A DNA stretch of 64,000 nt from Tenacibaculum gallaicum (GCF_003387615.1 NZ_QUNS01000004.1:62001-126000); one strand, 5' to 3'. Shown: positions 52,952 to 62,797, numbered from the stretch's first letter. Numbers and translations: made by a program. Notes: a model not told the origin generated them from the letters alone.

Positions 52952-53668
52952 ATGGATAAATTTCAAATAGAAACAGCCCAAAACATTGCTATCAGTCAAA
53001 ATGTAGCTCATGTTACCACTCGTATTGGTTCATATTTAATTGATGCGTTATTTATTCTTGGGTATTACATTATCATTGCCATTATAATAGGAATGTTAGA
53101 CGTTCCTATGAGTATGGAATATATGAGCCTATTTGTTTTGTTAGGACTTCCTGTATTCTTTTATAGCTTACTTTTTGAAGTTTTAATGAATGGACAAACG
53201 CCTGGTAAATACTTTAATCAAATAAGAGTGGTTAAATTAGATGGTTCTAAACCCACTTTTGGAAGTTATTTAATTAGATGGTTGTTACGTTTTGTTGATT
53301 TCACTTTAGCTAGTGGTTCTGTTGCCGTTCTTACGATTTTACTAAACGGAAAAGGACAACGTTTAGGAGATATTGCAGCAGGAACGACTGTTATATCTGA
53401 AAAGAAAAGAATTACTTTAAAAGATACTATTGCTAGCGATGTGGTCGATAATTACACCCCTACCTATTCACAAGTAACACTATTAAGTGATAATGATATT
53501 CATACCATTACAAGAGTATATAAAGATGCTATGAAAAAAAGAAATCATAAAGTAATTTTAAAACTACATACAAAAGTTATTGAGTTAACAGGAATTACTA
53601 CCGAGCAAAAGCCTGCTCAATTTATAGATACTGTGATTAAAGATTATCATTACTACGCGAGGCAGTAG
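52952..53668 (+). CDS. RDD-family membrane protein
   Basis: 238 residues. The RDD domain (~20-150) shows ARG-type motifs: RIGSYLIDALFILGYYIIIA, then NGQTPGKYFNQIRVVKLDGS and YLIRWLLRFVDFTLASGS with GQRLGDIAAGTTVI. Three or four membrane helices. The last ~70 residues are soluble and helical. Divergent from SpoIIM and the MoxR operon, a neighbourhood conserved in Bacteroidetes; RDD proteins have been linked to transport but the cargo is unknown. Confidence 0.87.
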   Translation: MDKFQIETAQNIAISQNVAHVTTRIGSYLIDALFILGYYIIIAIIIGMLDVPMSMEYMSLFVLLGLPVFFYSLLFEVLMNGQTPGKYFNQIRVVKLDGSKPTFGSYLIRWLLRFVDFTLASGSVAVLTILLNGKGQRLGDIAAGTTVISEKKRITLKDTIASDVVDNYTPTYSQVTLLSDNDIHTITRVYKDAMKKRNHKVILKLHTKVIELTGITTEQKPAQFIDTVIKDYHYYARQ

Positions 53669-53688
53669 TTTTTAATACTTAGAGATAT

Positions 53689-53790
53689 ATGAATCTAGAA
53701 AACAAAAAAGCTATTAAGGAAATTTTTATCCTTCTCATTGGCACAATTGTAATTGTATATTTTTTATTTAAAAATTTTGTTTGGAAATAA
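53689..53790 (+). CDS. 33-residue single-helix membrane peptide
   Basis: ATG at 53689, TAA at 53788. MNLENKKAIKEIFILLIGTI then VIVYFLFKNFVWK: a short charged start, one membrane helix and a basic end. It follows the RDD gene by 20 bp and precedes a strong terminator, so it is likely in the same transcript. No family known to me. Confidence 0.5.
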   Translation: MNLENKKAIKEIFILLIGTIVIVYFLFKNFVWK

Positions 53791-53843
53791 AATCTACTTT
53801 AACACATAATATCCTTTAATTTACTGAAAACAAACACCGTGAT

Positions 53844-53890
53844 AAAAAACAAAGAATGCCGCTCTAAAAAGATGGCATTCTTTGTTTTTT
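53844..53890. terminator. Bidirectional terminator
   Basis: AAAAACAAAGAATGCC pairs with GGCATTCTTTGTTTTT around a 13-base loop, between the small peptide gene and the convergent receptor gene. Confidence 0.85.
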
Positions 53891-53924
53891 TATGGAACTC
53901 TAACTAGTAATTTAACTTAGAAAA

Positions 53925-56291
53925 TCATAGTCTTTTTTGTTCATCCGTTTTATTTCTATTTTCCTTTACTAAGTTTCCTCCTAAGTGGTAAAGTAAGGTT
54001 ATACCAAACCTTCTTGAATCTGGTTTATTGTTATAGTAATAATCTATAATATCACTTTGAGAATAAGCTTCATAATGATTGGTATTAAATATATCACTTA
54101 TAGTCAATTGGGCTACTAGTTTTTTATTTAGGAATGTTTTTTTTATTCCAAAATCTACATAACCTGTTGCTTTTGTACTGTACAAACCAAGTAATTCTGA
54201 TGAAAACCAGTGTGTAGAAAGATTTATTTTATAGTCTTTTGGCAAGGAAATATCTTGTTGTAATGTAAACGCCGTAGCCCACTTTGATAGTTGTTTTTCT
54301 CCTGAAACTTGTGAAATAGGATAAGTAGTATAACTTATGTCTGAAAAGAAAAGTAAATTCCAAAACGAATATAATTTAAATGGGGTTGACACTGTAAAAT
54401 CAAAACGTTCTCGATTACCAAAGTTATCGCTTTGACTTTTAATAGTAGTACCATTATCATCTACTAAAAGTCTTCGATTTATAAAATTATCACTTTGGTT
54501 ATACGTTGCAGAAAAAACATATTTATTTTTTAGGCTATATGTAAACGAATATACCCAAGCCAATTCAGGTACTAAATTAGGGTTTCCTGAATAATAGAAG
54601 TACTGATCCCTATACCATCGTACTGGATTTAAATCGGTGTAAGATGGACGATTGATACGTCTATTAAGCGAAAAATCTATTTTATTGTCTTTATTTAAAA
54701 TTTGCCCTATTGAAAAAGAGGGAAACAGCTTTGTATATTGCCATTGATTTGTTTCATTTTCTTTTACCGTATACCCTTCTGCTCTGGTATATTCTACACG
54801 AAGTCCAGCATCTATTGTTGTTTTATTTATTTCTTTTGATCCAGTTATATATGCTGCTGCTATCTGTTCATTATATTTATAGTGATTACTTAATGCTGGT
54901 ACTTTTTCATAAGTCCCCTCTTCTAACGATTCAAATTTGTATTGATTATCGTTTTTAACCTTAGCATATTTAACTCCTGTTTTAATAGCATACTTCTTAA
55001 AAGGCAAATTAGCATCAATTTGTGTTGAAAGAATATCTACATTCCCTGGTTGATGTGACTTAAGTACGTTGGTATCTAATTTATTTTGATTTGCATCGTA
55101 ATTATCTGTTATTAACACTCCATCTGAATAATTACGATAGGATGTATAATTGGCATCTGCTGTTATTTTTTTTCCAAGAGAATCTATAACAAACCTGTAA
55201 TGCACACTCCCCGCATCGTAATGATAAGGTTCAATTATTTTATTATCGGTTAATGTATAAGATTGTAATTCATTTAAGTTATTGAGTTTATTAACTGTAG
55301 AATAATTTTGTTTTTTAAAGTCATCTAAGTAGCCATGATAGTTAATACTTAAACTATGTTTAGGTAAAAACTGCCATTCAGCTCCAAATCGCCAAGTATA
55401 ATATTTTATTTTATAATTACTTTCATTTTTACGACTAAGCCACAGAGATTCTCCATCTTCATTAATGGTATTTCCACTCTCATTTTTAGTAAATCTATGA
55501 GGGGTATTATAATCAAAAGAACCATATAAATTTACTTTTTTTGTACGTAAACTTGCCGAAATATTTTCGTTTGTCATCCAATATTTTCCTTTTGAAATAG
55601 TAGTTCGTAAATTGACTGCATAACCTTTTTTGAGTTTTTTTTCGAGAACAATATTAATTATACCTGTATTACCTGCTGCATCAAACTCGGCTGTTGGTGA
55701 TGTTATCAATTCTATCTTTTTAAGGTCTTCAGCACTCATTCCTATTAATAAATTTGACAATTGACCTCCAGACAAATAGGTCATTTTACCATCTATCATA
55801 ATATTTACCCCAGACGCCCCTCTAAATAAAATAGCATCGTTTTGTGCTACACTTACCCCTGGTAATTTTTTTAACATATCAAGAGCAGATTGCCCTGTTG
55901 TAAGAGTGGATTTTTTTAGGTTAAATGTTAATTTACCTTTACCAGCTTCAATAAGTGGTTTTTTAAAATTAACCACTACTTCGTCTAATGCATTAGCATC
56001 TTCTTTTAAGGTTATATTTATCTTTTTTTCATCAGTTACTTTTTTTTCTCTCGTAATCATTCCTACAAAAGAAAACACCAAAACAGCTCCCTTAGTCGTT
56101 TTTATTGAATATTTCCCATCTAAATTGGTAACTGTTCCTTTATTACTTCCCTTTACAAAAACTGTTGTACCTGGTAATGCTTGATTGGTAACATCACTAA
56201 CGGTTCCTTTTACTTCAATCTCTTGTGAAAAAACAAACCATGGGAAAAGAACTAAAAAGTAACGTACAAGTATTTTTATATAATTTTTCAT
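53925..56291 (-). CDS. TonB-dependent-receptor-like outer-membrane beta-barrel protein
   Basis: 788 residues: signal peptide (~1-22), a carboxypeptidase-regulatory-like domain (~25-105; IEVKGTVSDVTNQALPGTTV), a plug (~115-215; ALDMLKKLPGVSVAQNDAIL, GASGVNIMIDGKMTYLSGGQ) and a barrel of the outer-membrane beta-barrel type (SIGQILNKDNKIDFSLNRRI; NRPSYTDLNPVRWYRDQYFY). No classical TonB box is evident. A Cys/His-rich exported peptide gene lies 379 bp upstream on the same strand, which hints at a metal (copper or zinc) substrate, but this is speculative. Confidence 0.87.
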   Translation of the reverse strand: MKNYIKILVRYFLVLFPWFVFSQEIEVKGTVSDVTNQALPGTTVFVKGSNKGTVTNLDGKYSIKTTKGAVLVFSFVGMITREKKVTDEKKINITLKEDANALDEVVVNFKKPLIEAGKGKLTFNLKKSTLTTGQSALDMLKKLPGVSVAQNDAILFRGASGVNIMIDGKMTYLSGGQLSNLLIGMSAEDLKKIELITSPTAEFDAAGNTGIINIVLEKKLKKGYAVNLRTTISKGKYWMTNENISASLRTKKVNLYGSFDYNTPHRFTKNESGNTINEDGESLWLSRKNESNYKIKYYTWRFGAEWQFLPKHSLSINYHGYLDDFKKQNYSTVNKLNNLNELQSYTLTDNKIIEPYHYDAGSVHYRFVIDSLGKKITADANYTSYRNYSDGVLITDNYDANQNKLDTNVLKSHQPGNVDILSTQIDANLPFKKYAIKTGVKYAKVKNDNQYKFESLEEGTYEKVPALSNHYKYNEQIAAAYITGSKEINKTTIDAGLRVEYTRAEGYTVKENETNQWQYTKLFPSFSIGQILNKDNKIDFSLNRRINRPSYTDLNPVRWYRDQYFYYSGNPNLVPELAWVYSFTYSLKNKYVFSATYNQSDNFINRRLLVDDNGTTIKSQSDNFGNRERFDFTVSTPFKLYSFWNLLFFSDISYTTYPISQVSGEKQLSKWATAFTLQQDISLPKDYKINLSTHWFSSELLGLYSTKATGYVDFGIKKTFLNKKLVAQLTISDIFNTNHYEAYSQSDIIDYYYNNKPDSRRFGITLLYHLGGNLVKENRNKTDEQKRL

Positions 56292-56670
56292 TATTTAATT
56301 TATTTTTTGGTTAGATAGATTTACTACCTGTAATCATTCTGCATATTTAGTTTCTGTTTTCACACAAATACCTAAATATTAAGTATTACTTAAGAATGAA
56401 TTCTTTTTGGTTTTATAAGTTCTAGAAGTTTTTTATTACAATTAGTTGAATAAAATATTCTTCAACTCCTTTTTAAAAAGTTGTAATTATTTTCAAAAAA
56501 TTAAACGTGGAAATGTTTTTTCTTTACACATAGCCTTTTTATATGCTCTAAATATTCAGACACATATTACAATTCAAAGTTTTTAACTTTTGATTACGCT
56601 ATCGTTAAAAGAAACTAGAACAACTTATAAAAAACCAAGATGATATTTAACTTTGGTTTTCTCTAAAAAA
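56292..56670. other. 379-bp gene-free region upstream of the receptor
   Basis: No coding sequence. Nested AT-rich inverted repeats ATTACAA/TTGTAAT (56435-56441 with 56481-56487) and GTTGAA/TTCAAC (56445-56450 with 56461-56466) occur in the middle. A terminator for the upstream gene lies at 56631-56660. The receptor promoter must be here but no clear box was found. Confidence 0.5.
56631..56660 (-). terminator. Terminator after the Cys/His-rich peptide gene
   Basis: AAAACCAA pairs with TTGGTTTT, with a T-run on the minus strand, 10 bp beyond the gene's stop. Confidence 0.55.
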
Positions 56671-56979
56671 TTATAATAAGAAAGGAGGAGGTCTGGAGAA
56701 AAACTGATACAAGGCAAAGTTACTTGTAGCAATAAACTTGTAGTTTTTAATAATTGATTTTTGAACTATAATTTCAAACCTATCAATAATTAAATTTTGG
56801 ATATTAGGAGTAAGCGCAGGAGTTAAATCATGTGTTATGCTATGGTCACACATAGTACAATGTACTGCATGATCCATATCATCCGTATGCATCAATACAT
56901 GAATTCCTGTCATTTTCACTGAAAGAAAAAGCACAAGGAATAAATAGGTTACACTATTCTTTAACCATCCTTTTTTCAT
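56671..56979 (-). CDS. Small Cys/His-rich protein, possibly metal-related
   Basis: 102 residues. A hydrophobic N-terminal helix (VTYLFLVLFLSVKMTGIHV) is followed by HTDDMDHAVHCTMCDHSITH, a dense cluster of five histidines and a CxxC pair that looks like a metal site. The tail ends SRPPPFLL. Small proteins with this layout (helix, His/Cys cluster, terminal proline-rich motif) often precede TonB-receptor genes in Bacteroidetes, as here. Metal sensing or delivery is a guess. Confidence 0.6.
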   Translation of the reverse strand: MKKGWLKNSVTYLFLVLFLSVKMTGIHVLMHTDDMDHAVHCTMCDHSITHDLTPALTPNIQNLIIDRFEIIVQKSIIKNYKFIATSNFALYQFFSRPPPFLL

Positions 56980-57152
56980 TACTTACAAACCTACTAAAAT
57001 TAACTTAAAAAAGGTGTTAATTTCACACTTGCTTTCGCTAAAAACAAATACCTCAATCAAGTTAAAAACATATAAATAAACTTTTTACTTCTATAAAGGG
57101 TAAAGTATAATAGAATGTTTTATTTTTTAATTTAACCATTGTAATACTTCAG

Positions 57153-57160
57153 TATATTTG
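57153..57160 (+). promoter_or_regulatory. Candidate -7 box (TATATTTG) for the methyltransferase gene
   Basis: Matches TAnnTTTG, 24 bp before the ATG at 57185. It overlaps an earlier in-frame TTG, arguing against that start. Confidence 0.45.
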
Positions 57161-57184
57161 TTTATCGCAGAAAAAAAATATAAA

Positions 57185-57787
57185 ATGTGGAAAGAGCATT
57201 ATAGTAAAATAAAAGAAGAAAAACATCCCCCAGCTTATACATTGCGTAAAGCTTTGGAGTTTATAGCTCCCCAAGATAATATAACAGAAAAGATGGCTGT
57301 TGACTTGGGCTGTGGTAATGGTGTAGATACATTTGCTTTATTAGAAAATGGTTTTTCTGTATTTGCCATAGATAGCAACTCTAACTCATTGCTTCATTTA
57401 CAACAAAATTTAGCTCCTGAACATTTAAAACTATTAAAATTTAATAACGTTTCTTTTGAGGATTTAGAAAAGCTTCCTTCTGCTTATTTGGTTAATGCCT
57501 CTTTTTCACTTCCTTTTTGTCATCCGAATCAATTTGATAAGTTATGGTCGAATATTATCGAATGTATATCCCCTGAAGGGATTTTTTGTGGACATTTTTT
57601 TGGACCACTAGATTCTTGGAGCTCTAATTCTGATATGACTTTTCACAATATACAAGATGTAAAAAACTTATTTGATAAATTTGAGTTCCTTTATTTTAAT
57701 GAAGTTTCTAAAAAAGGAAAAACATTATCTGGAAAAGAAAAGTTTTGGCATGTTTTTCATATTGTGGCAAAAAGAAACACCTTTTAA
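57185..57787 (+). CDS. Class I SAM-dependent methyltransferase
   Basis: 200 residues from the ATG at 57185 (MWKEHYSKIKEEKHPPAYTL). Motif I is MAVDLGCGNGVDTFALLENG, motif II FAIDSNSNSLLHL; later VNASFSLPFCHPNQFDKLWS and GIFCGHFFGPLDSWS complete a TehB/Methyltransf_25-like core. The substrate is unknown; tellurite resistance or small-molecule methylation are typical for the family. The convergent MATE gene ends 24 bp away. Confidence 0.85.
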   Translation: MWKEHYSKIKEEKHPPAYTLRKALEFIAPQDNITEKMAVDLGCGNGVDTFALLENGFSVFAIDSNSNSLLHLQQNLAPEHLKLLKFNNVSFEDLEKLPSAYLVNASFSLPFCHPNQFDKLWSNIIECISPEGIFCGHFFGPLDSWSSNSDMTFHNIQDVKNLFDKFEFLYFNEVSKKGKTLSGKEKFWHVFHIVAKRNTF

Positions 57788-57811
57788 AATAACAAACTAC
57801 CACGTTTATAC

Positions 57812-59185
57812 TTACTCTTGTGCTATTCCCTGCGATATTTGTTTAAGCGTTTTTCTAGATACAATATATAAAACTAGTGCATATAGTATGTTTTCTAAAG
57901 CCAAACTATAATATATCCCCTTTATTCCAAAATATTTAGTTAAAAGTAATACTACCGGAACAAACAATAATAATTGTCTACCAATGGGTAATAATGTTGC
58001 TAATTTTGCCTTACCTATAGCTTGAAAAAGAACTATGCTACTAGAAGATATTGGAATAACTAATAAAATACTTAACAACATTCGTACATTAAAAATTTCT
58101 GTATTATTAAGTTCTACATTAGGTAATATAACATTAACCATTGCCTCAGGAAAAATCAGTATCGGAATTAATAGTCCAGCACCAAGAACAACCCCTGCTA
58201 ACCTGTATATCCTTACTCCTTTTAAACACCTAGACGGCTTATTAGCTCCGTAATTAATTCCTATAATTGGTTGCATAGATTGGTAAAGCCCTAAAAGCGG
58301 GATAGCTAAAAAAGTGAACAGCCTAAAAACAGCATTAAAAAAAGCCATAGCCTCTACTGTTCCATAGAAAACCACTAATCTGAAAAGTAAAAACTGCCTA
58401 AACAAATTAGATAGTTGCATTGTAAATGCTGAAAAACCAATACTTAAAACATTTTTTAGTATTTTGTACTCCAATCTTATTCGAAAATGTCCTGTTTTAA
58501 ATGTTGCTTTTCCACGGATAAAATATAGAGATGTTAACAAGCTATAAATAAACATTGCTGTAATACTACTCCATGCTGCACCTGCTACTCCCATATGCAA
58601 AACACCAATGAATATAGGAGTTAATAAAATGTTTAGAATTACTGAAGCTATTGTGAATTGCATTGCTACTTTTATGTTTCCTTCTGCCCGTATTAAACTA
58701 TTAGCTGACAAGCCATAAATACTGAATAATGCTCCCAAAACGTATACTTTAAAATACTCTAAAGCATAGGTAAATAATTCTCCTGAAATTCCTATTACTG
58801 AAACTACTTCATGAGAAAAAATAATTCCAAAAACAGTTACTAAAGTTGCCCCTATGAGAGATAAGGCTATCATGTTTGGAATTATTTTCTTTTGGACTTC
58901 AATTTGTTTGGCTCCTATAGCTCTGCTAAGAACAGAGGCAGAGCCTGCAGCTATAAAAACAGTAATACTTGTAACAATGAGCATTAAAGGAAACAACATT
59001 GATATTCCTGTAAAAGCTTTTATTCCTATAAAATAGCTTGTGTAAAATATATCTACAAGCCCGTTTATAGATATAACCATCATACCTAAAATGCTTGGAA
59101 CAGATAATTTTAGCATAAGACTCCAAAGGCTATCATTAATAAAATCAAGCTTTTGTTTTGTGTTTTTCTTTATTTTGGAACTCAT
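57812..59185 (-). CDS. MATE-family efflux transporter
   Basis: 457 residues, about 12 membrane helices. Family features: KLSVPSILGMMVISINGLVD near the start, IGAKQIEVQKKIIPNMIALS, then the second half repeating the pattern (MQPIIGINYGANKPSRCLKG). It should export organic cations or drugs using Na+ or H+. It ends the region after the ABC-2 export system on the same strand, with a 15-bp gap, and may be cotranscribed with it. Confidence 0.92.
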   Translation of the reverse strand: MSSKIKKNTKQKLDFINDSLWSLMLKLSVPSILGMMVISINGLVDIFYTSYFIGIKAFTGISMLFPLMLIVTSITVFIAAGSASVLSRAIGAKQIEVQKKIIPNMIALSLIGATLVTVFGIIFSHEVVSVIGISGELFTYALEYFKVYVLGALFSIYGLSANSLIRAEGNIKVAMQFTIASVILNILLTPIFIGVLHMGVAGAAWSSITAMFIYSLLTSLYFIRGKATFKTGHFRIRLEYKILKNVLSIGFSAFTMQLSNLFRQFLLFRLVVFYGTVEAMAFFNAVFRLFTFLAIPLLGLYQSMQPIIGINYGANKPSRCLKGVRIYRLAGVVLGAGLLIPILIFPEAMVNVILPNVELNNTEIFNVRMLLSILLVIPISSSSIVLFQAIGKAKLATLLPIGRQLLLFVPVVLLLTKYFGIKGIYYSLALENILYALVLYIVSRKTLKQISQGIAQE

Positions 59186-59200
59186 ATTTGCATCACTCTT

Positions 59201-60622
59201 TTAAAAAGTTACTTTCTTAAAAAAAACCAGTGATGTACCAAAGATTAAAAAAGTAATAAGCATAACTTCTAGTAAACTTTTTCCTATTCTTTCATTTTTA
59301 GTATAATCAGTGTTCAACTTAAACTTAGGTAACCTTTCATAATCTCTTAGTGTTATTTGTTTACCCAAAAACAATTTGTTAAAGTAAAAATTGGTAATAT
59401 CTCTATGAAAAAGTTCAATTGATTTATAAAAGGATTGAAAAATTTCAGAATCCGTTTCAACTATTTCATTAAACATTCCTTGAGCATTTACTGCTGGGTT
59501 TGCCCATCTAAATTTAGAAACCCATTCTTGCCTTAACTCAATTTGTTTAAAATACTCCTGTACTTCTTCTCTATGATGATCATCATTAAGTGCAGTAAAA
59601 GCTGCATAAGCTTTTGCCATTGTATTTACGTTTATTAAAGATTTTGCTCCTTTTAAGTCGTCTCGATAATCTAAATACTCAACAACTACAGCTTTAGCTT
59701 CTTCTATATTTTCTTCATTTTCAAGACTTCTTCTTCTGGTTATATCAGCTAATGAAGTATTGTCTATCGGATGTACAATATTTGCATATATATTTAATAT
59801 TGCAGGAAAAACTATTAAAAAAAGCAACCATAAACCAGCAGCAGTAATCGCTGTTAATGAGGAGTTCTTTTTAAAGCTTATTAAAAGAAACATTAAGGCA
59901 AACCAAAAGCTGAAATAACACAAAACTGCTAATAGCCATAAACAAACACTTAAAGCACTTACTTTTTCAGCAACAGTAAAAGCTATTATAGACAAAAGAG
60001 CTCCTAATCCTAAAACTAAAACATAGTAAAAAGCAATTCTTATTAAGAGAATTTTTCTTAACCCTATAGATTGTAACCTTAATAATGGTAACATTCCGTT
60101 TTCCTTTTCCTCTGCATATAATCCATACGTAAAAGTTATGATAAGCAATGGAAACAAATAAACAAAAACAAACGATAGGTCTAAATTTCCAACATAGAGT
60201 TTAAGTGGATTTGCCAGTTCATTTTCAAATAATTGATAATATAAACTCATTCCCGTTAACTTATAATAATAAGGCTCTATATCTCTTTGTCCTAAAGACA
60301 TATGTGCTAAACCATGAGGAGGTAAAATTGCATGATATCCATGTCGATACCATGCATAGGCAGGTTTAGAAGCTATGTCAAATAACTGTTTATCTTTTAA
60401 CGAAGTATGATTGGCATAAAAACTCTCTTTATACTGTTCAAATTCTTTCTTTTCAATATGCTTAACATTCTCAATTATTTTACGTTGCTCCGTTATTTTT
60501 GAATGCCCATAATAAACAGCATAAATTCCCAATAAAAATACAATGACCAGCAAAATTATTTGAAACGTATTTCTAACGATTGAAATACCTTCGCGTCTCC
60601 ATAATAATATAGTTAATTTCAT
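59201..60622 (-). CDS. ABC-2 type permease, DUF3526-like
   Basis: 473 residues with a membrane helix at ~15-37, a large extracytoplasmic domain, and clusters of helices (~150-300) plus a terminal one (~445-468). The pattern YGLYAEEKENGMLPLLRLQS is the ABC-2 permease gate region. The large periplasmic insertion fits DUF3526 permeases, which often act in pairs. It overlaps the next permease gene by 4 bp, so the two probably form a heterodimer served by the ATPase at 62096. Confidence 0.85.
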   Translation of the reverse strand: MKLTILLWRREGISIVRNTFQIILLVIVFLLGIYAVYYGHSKITEQRKIIENVKHIEKKEFEQYKESFYANHTSLKDKQLFDIASKPAYAWYRHGYHAILPPHGLAHMSLGQRDIEPYYYKLTGMSLYYQLFENELANPLKLYVGNLDLSFVFVYLFPLLIITFTYGLYAEEKENGMLPLLRLQSIGLRKILLIRIAFYYVLVLGLGALLSIIAFTVAEKVSALSVCLWLLAVLCYFSFWFALMFLLISFKKNSSLTAITAAGLWLLFLIVFPAILNIYANIVHPIDNTSLADITRRRSLENEENIEEAKAVVVEYLDYRDDLKGAKSLINVNTMAKAYAAFTALNDDHHREEVQEYFKQIELRQEWVSKFRWANPAVNAQGMFNEIVETDSEIFQSFYKSIELFHRDITNFYFNKLFLGKQITLRDYERLPKFKLNTDYTKNERIGKSLLEVMLITFLIFGTSLVFFKKVTF

Positions 60623-62049
60623 ATCAATTTATTTTTGTGAGAAGAAGGTATTAGTAAGAACATTATTAAAACCCAAAAAATTAATGACATTAATTCTATT
60701 CTGTAATTTTTGAAGGTTTTCATTACACTTGGTGTACGATATTCTAGCCCAGAAACCGTTTCCCATAAATTTCTTCCTGCTTTGTACTCGTAAAACTCGC
60801 CATAACGTGAATTTACAGCCATATCATTATTCATTTTTCTCATTAGTTTAAGGCGGTATGCTTTTGTTTTTTCTTGGAAATCATTAAAACTATACCCGTC
60901 TGTTGCAGCAAAAGCCATTGAAAAATTTCTTACTGAAATGTAAGGTGCAACAAACCCTATTATACTTCCTATTCTATTTTGATATTCAAACCTTCTATTA
61001 AGAAGAGAATCATGAACTTTTTGTACTTTATAAGCATATTCTTCTCCCTCTTGCATTCGTATTGCTTCAAAATTTAGTGGTAATTGATGTAAAGAGTCTA
61101 CTCCATATTTTTTTAAGTACTGTTCCTTTAATTTAACAAGTCTCTCTTCTTTAGAGCCATCCATAGGCAAACCCTTATCTATATCATTTTTAATTTTTTC
61201 TTTATATGCTTTAAGAGATGGTAAAGGATATAAACTCTCTCCTATATTAGCCGAAGTTTTTGGAATAATAATACCAGTCGTAATCCAAAACATTAATAAT
61301 GTTAGAAGAGAATTTCGTGCATTTGTAGATTTAAAAGAAACCCAAACAGAAAAGTTTGTAAAAACAAATAAGTACCCAACATAAAGAAAAAAGAGAAATA
61401 AAACTCGTAAACCTACATCTTGCATTACTAAACTATCATCTTCAATTATTCCTACAATATAAAGTCCTGTAAAAAACAATATTAATATGAGTAGGACTAT
61501 TAAAAAATAAGCCAAAACTTTACCTAAATAAATGGATCTCATTGAAACTCCTTGTCCTATTAACAGCTTTAAGGTTCCTGTTTCTTTTTCTTTACTAAAA
61601 GTTTGAAAAGTGATGAATATAATAAGAAGTGGTAATAATAACTGAAGAACCAAAGCTGCACTTAGCTCTCCAAAGCGAACCATATTACCATACCCTTGTA
61701 CAGGCCTAAACATAAACTCATGTGCATAATGTGCTTCTAAATAAACGGAGGTACCTGTATAAGTATCTAACCCAAAATCAAAAAGACTTAGAAGTGTTTT
61801 AGGCTTAAAAACATACGTTCCATAATGAGCCGCAATATGCGGATGCTTTTTTCCTTGTTCTAACCACTCAGCTCTTCTTTCTTCTTGAGCCTTTTTTACC
61901 ATATCCATTTCCTGCTTATAAGCAATATGCCCAGCATAAAGTGAAAACCCCAAGAGAAACAAAATAATAGGAAACAAAATTTTTAAAGCATTTTGCCTTG
62001 CTATATTGGTAAGTTCTTTTTTAGCTATTAAGAATACTTGATGTATCAT
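60619..62049 (-). CDS. ABC-2 type permease, DUF3526-like
   Basis: 476 residues with the same layout as the downstream permease: a helix at ~22-44 (NALKILFPIILFLLGFSLYA), a periplasmic insertion, FQTFSKEKETGTLKLLIGQG at the gate, several helices (~145-275) and a terminal one (~452-470). It forms a pair with the gene at 59201. Substrate unknown; pairs of this kind in Bacteroidetes often lie near lipoprotein or TonB-receptor genes. Confidence 0.85.
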   Translation of the reverse strand: MIHQVFLIAKKELTNIARQNALKILFPIILFLLGFSLYAGHIAYKQEMDMVKKAQEERRAEWLEQGKKHPHIAAHYGTYVFKPKTLLSLFDFGLDTYTGTSVYLEAHYAHEFMFRPVQGYGNMVRFGELSAALVLQLLLPLLIIFITFQTFSKEKETGTLKLLIGQGVSMRSIYLGKVLAYFLIVLLILILFFTGLYIVGIIEDDSLVMQDVGLRVLFLFFLYVGYLFVFTNFSVWVSFKSTNARNSLLTLLMFWITTGIIIPKTSANIGESLYPLPSLKAYKEKIKNDIDKGLPMDGSKEERLVKLKEQYLKKYGVDSLHQLPLNFEAIRMQEGEEYAYKVQKVHDSLLNRRFEYQNRIGSIIGFVAPYISVRNFSMAFAATDGYSFNDFQEKTKAYRLKLMRKMNNDMAVNSRYGEFYEYKAGRNLWETVSGLEYRTPSVMKTFKNYRIELMSLIFWVLIMFLLIPSSHKNKLI

Positions 62050-62095
62050 CTTGTTTACATTTTTATTTTTTTAGATTAATGACTTACTACACACT

Positions 62096-62797
62096 CTATT
62101 CATGCATGTGTTTTAAGTACTTTTGCTCTAAATCATGAAAAGAAACTTGATTTGATTCCATCTTTTCAACCAAAACCCCTTCTTTCATAATACCAATATG
62201 TGTTCCTGTATCTTTAGCTCTAAAAAGATCGTGTGTTGCCATTAAAGTAGCTACTTTTTGTTGCTTCATGTTAAGTAGAAGCTCAGAAAACTCATTGCTT
62301 GCTTTAGGGTCTAATCCAGATGTAGGTTCATCTAAAAGCAATACTTTGGCTCCTTTAGCTCTCGCTAAAGCAATCCCTACTTTTTGCCGCATCCCTTTAG
62401 AATAACTACGAACTCTTTTCTTAATAAAATCTTTTTGTAAACCTGATTGTATTAATAAGTCTTCTAATGCTTCTTTTTCTATATCCACACCTTGTAGACC
62501 GCAGAAAAAGTGAAGATTCTCCAGCCCTGTCATATATTGATACAACTGGAGATTTTCAGGAATATAAGACAACCATTTTTTTGTTTCTTGTGGGTTCTTT
62601 GTTACATCTAAATCATTAACAAAAGCGCTACCAGATGTAGGCTCAATAAAATTTAGAAACAAATTAATCGTTGTTGATTTTCCCGCACCATTAGCACCGA
62701 GCAAGCAAAAAATATCTCCTGCTTTAATATTTAAATTTAAACTATTCAAGGCGGTAAAATCACCATATTTTTTTGTGAGGTCTTGTGCTTTTAACAT
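62096..62797 (-). CDS. ABC transporter ATP-binding protein
   Basis: 233 residues. Walker A LLGANGAGKSTTINLFL, signature YSKGMRQKVGIALARAKG (a variant of LSGGQ), Walker B VLLLDEPTSGLDPKASNEF, H-loop MATHDLFRAKD. It powers the two permeases encoded downstream, separated by 46 bp. It starts 8 bp after the beta-propeller lipoprotein gene, so all belong to one operon, likely an exporter of an unknown substrate. Confidence 0.93.
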   Translation of the reverse strand: MLKAQDLTKKYGDFTALNSLNLNIKAGDIFCLLGANGAGKSTTINLFLNFIEPTSGSAFVNDLDVTKNPQETKKWLSYIPENLQLYQYMTGLENLHFFCGLQGVDIEKEALEDLLIQSGLQKDFIKKRVRSYSKGMRQKVGIALARAKGAKVLLLDEPTSGLDPKASNEFSELLLNMKQQKVATLMATHDLFRAKDTGTHIGIMKEGVLVEKMESNQVSFHDLEQKYLKHMHE

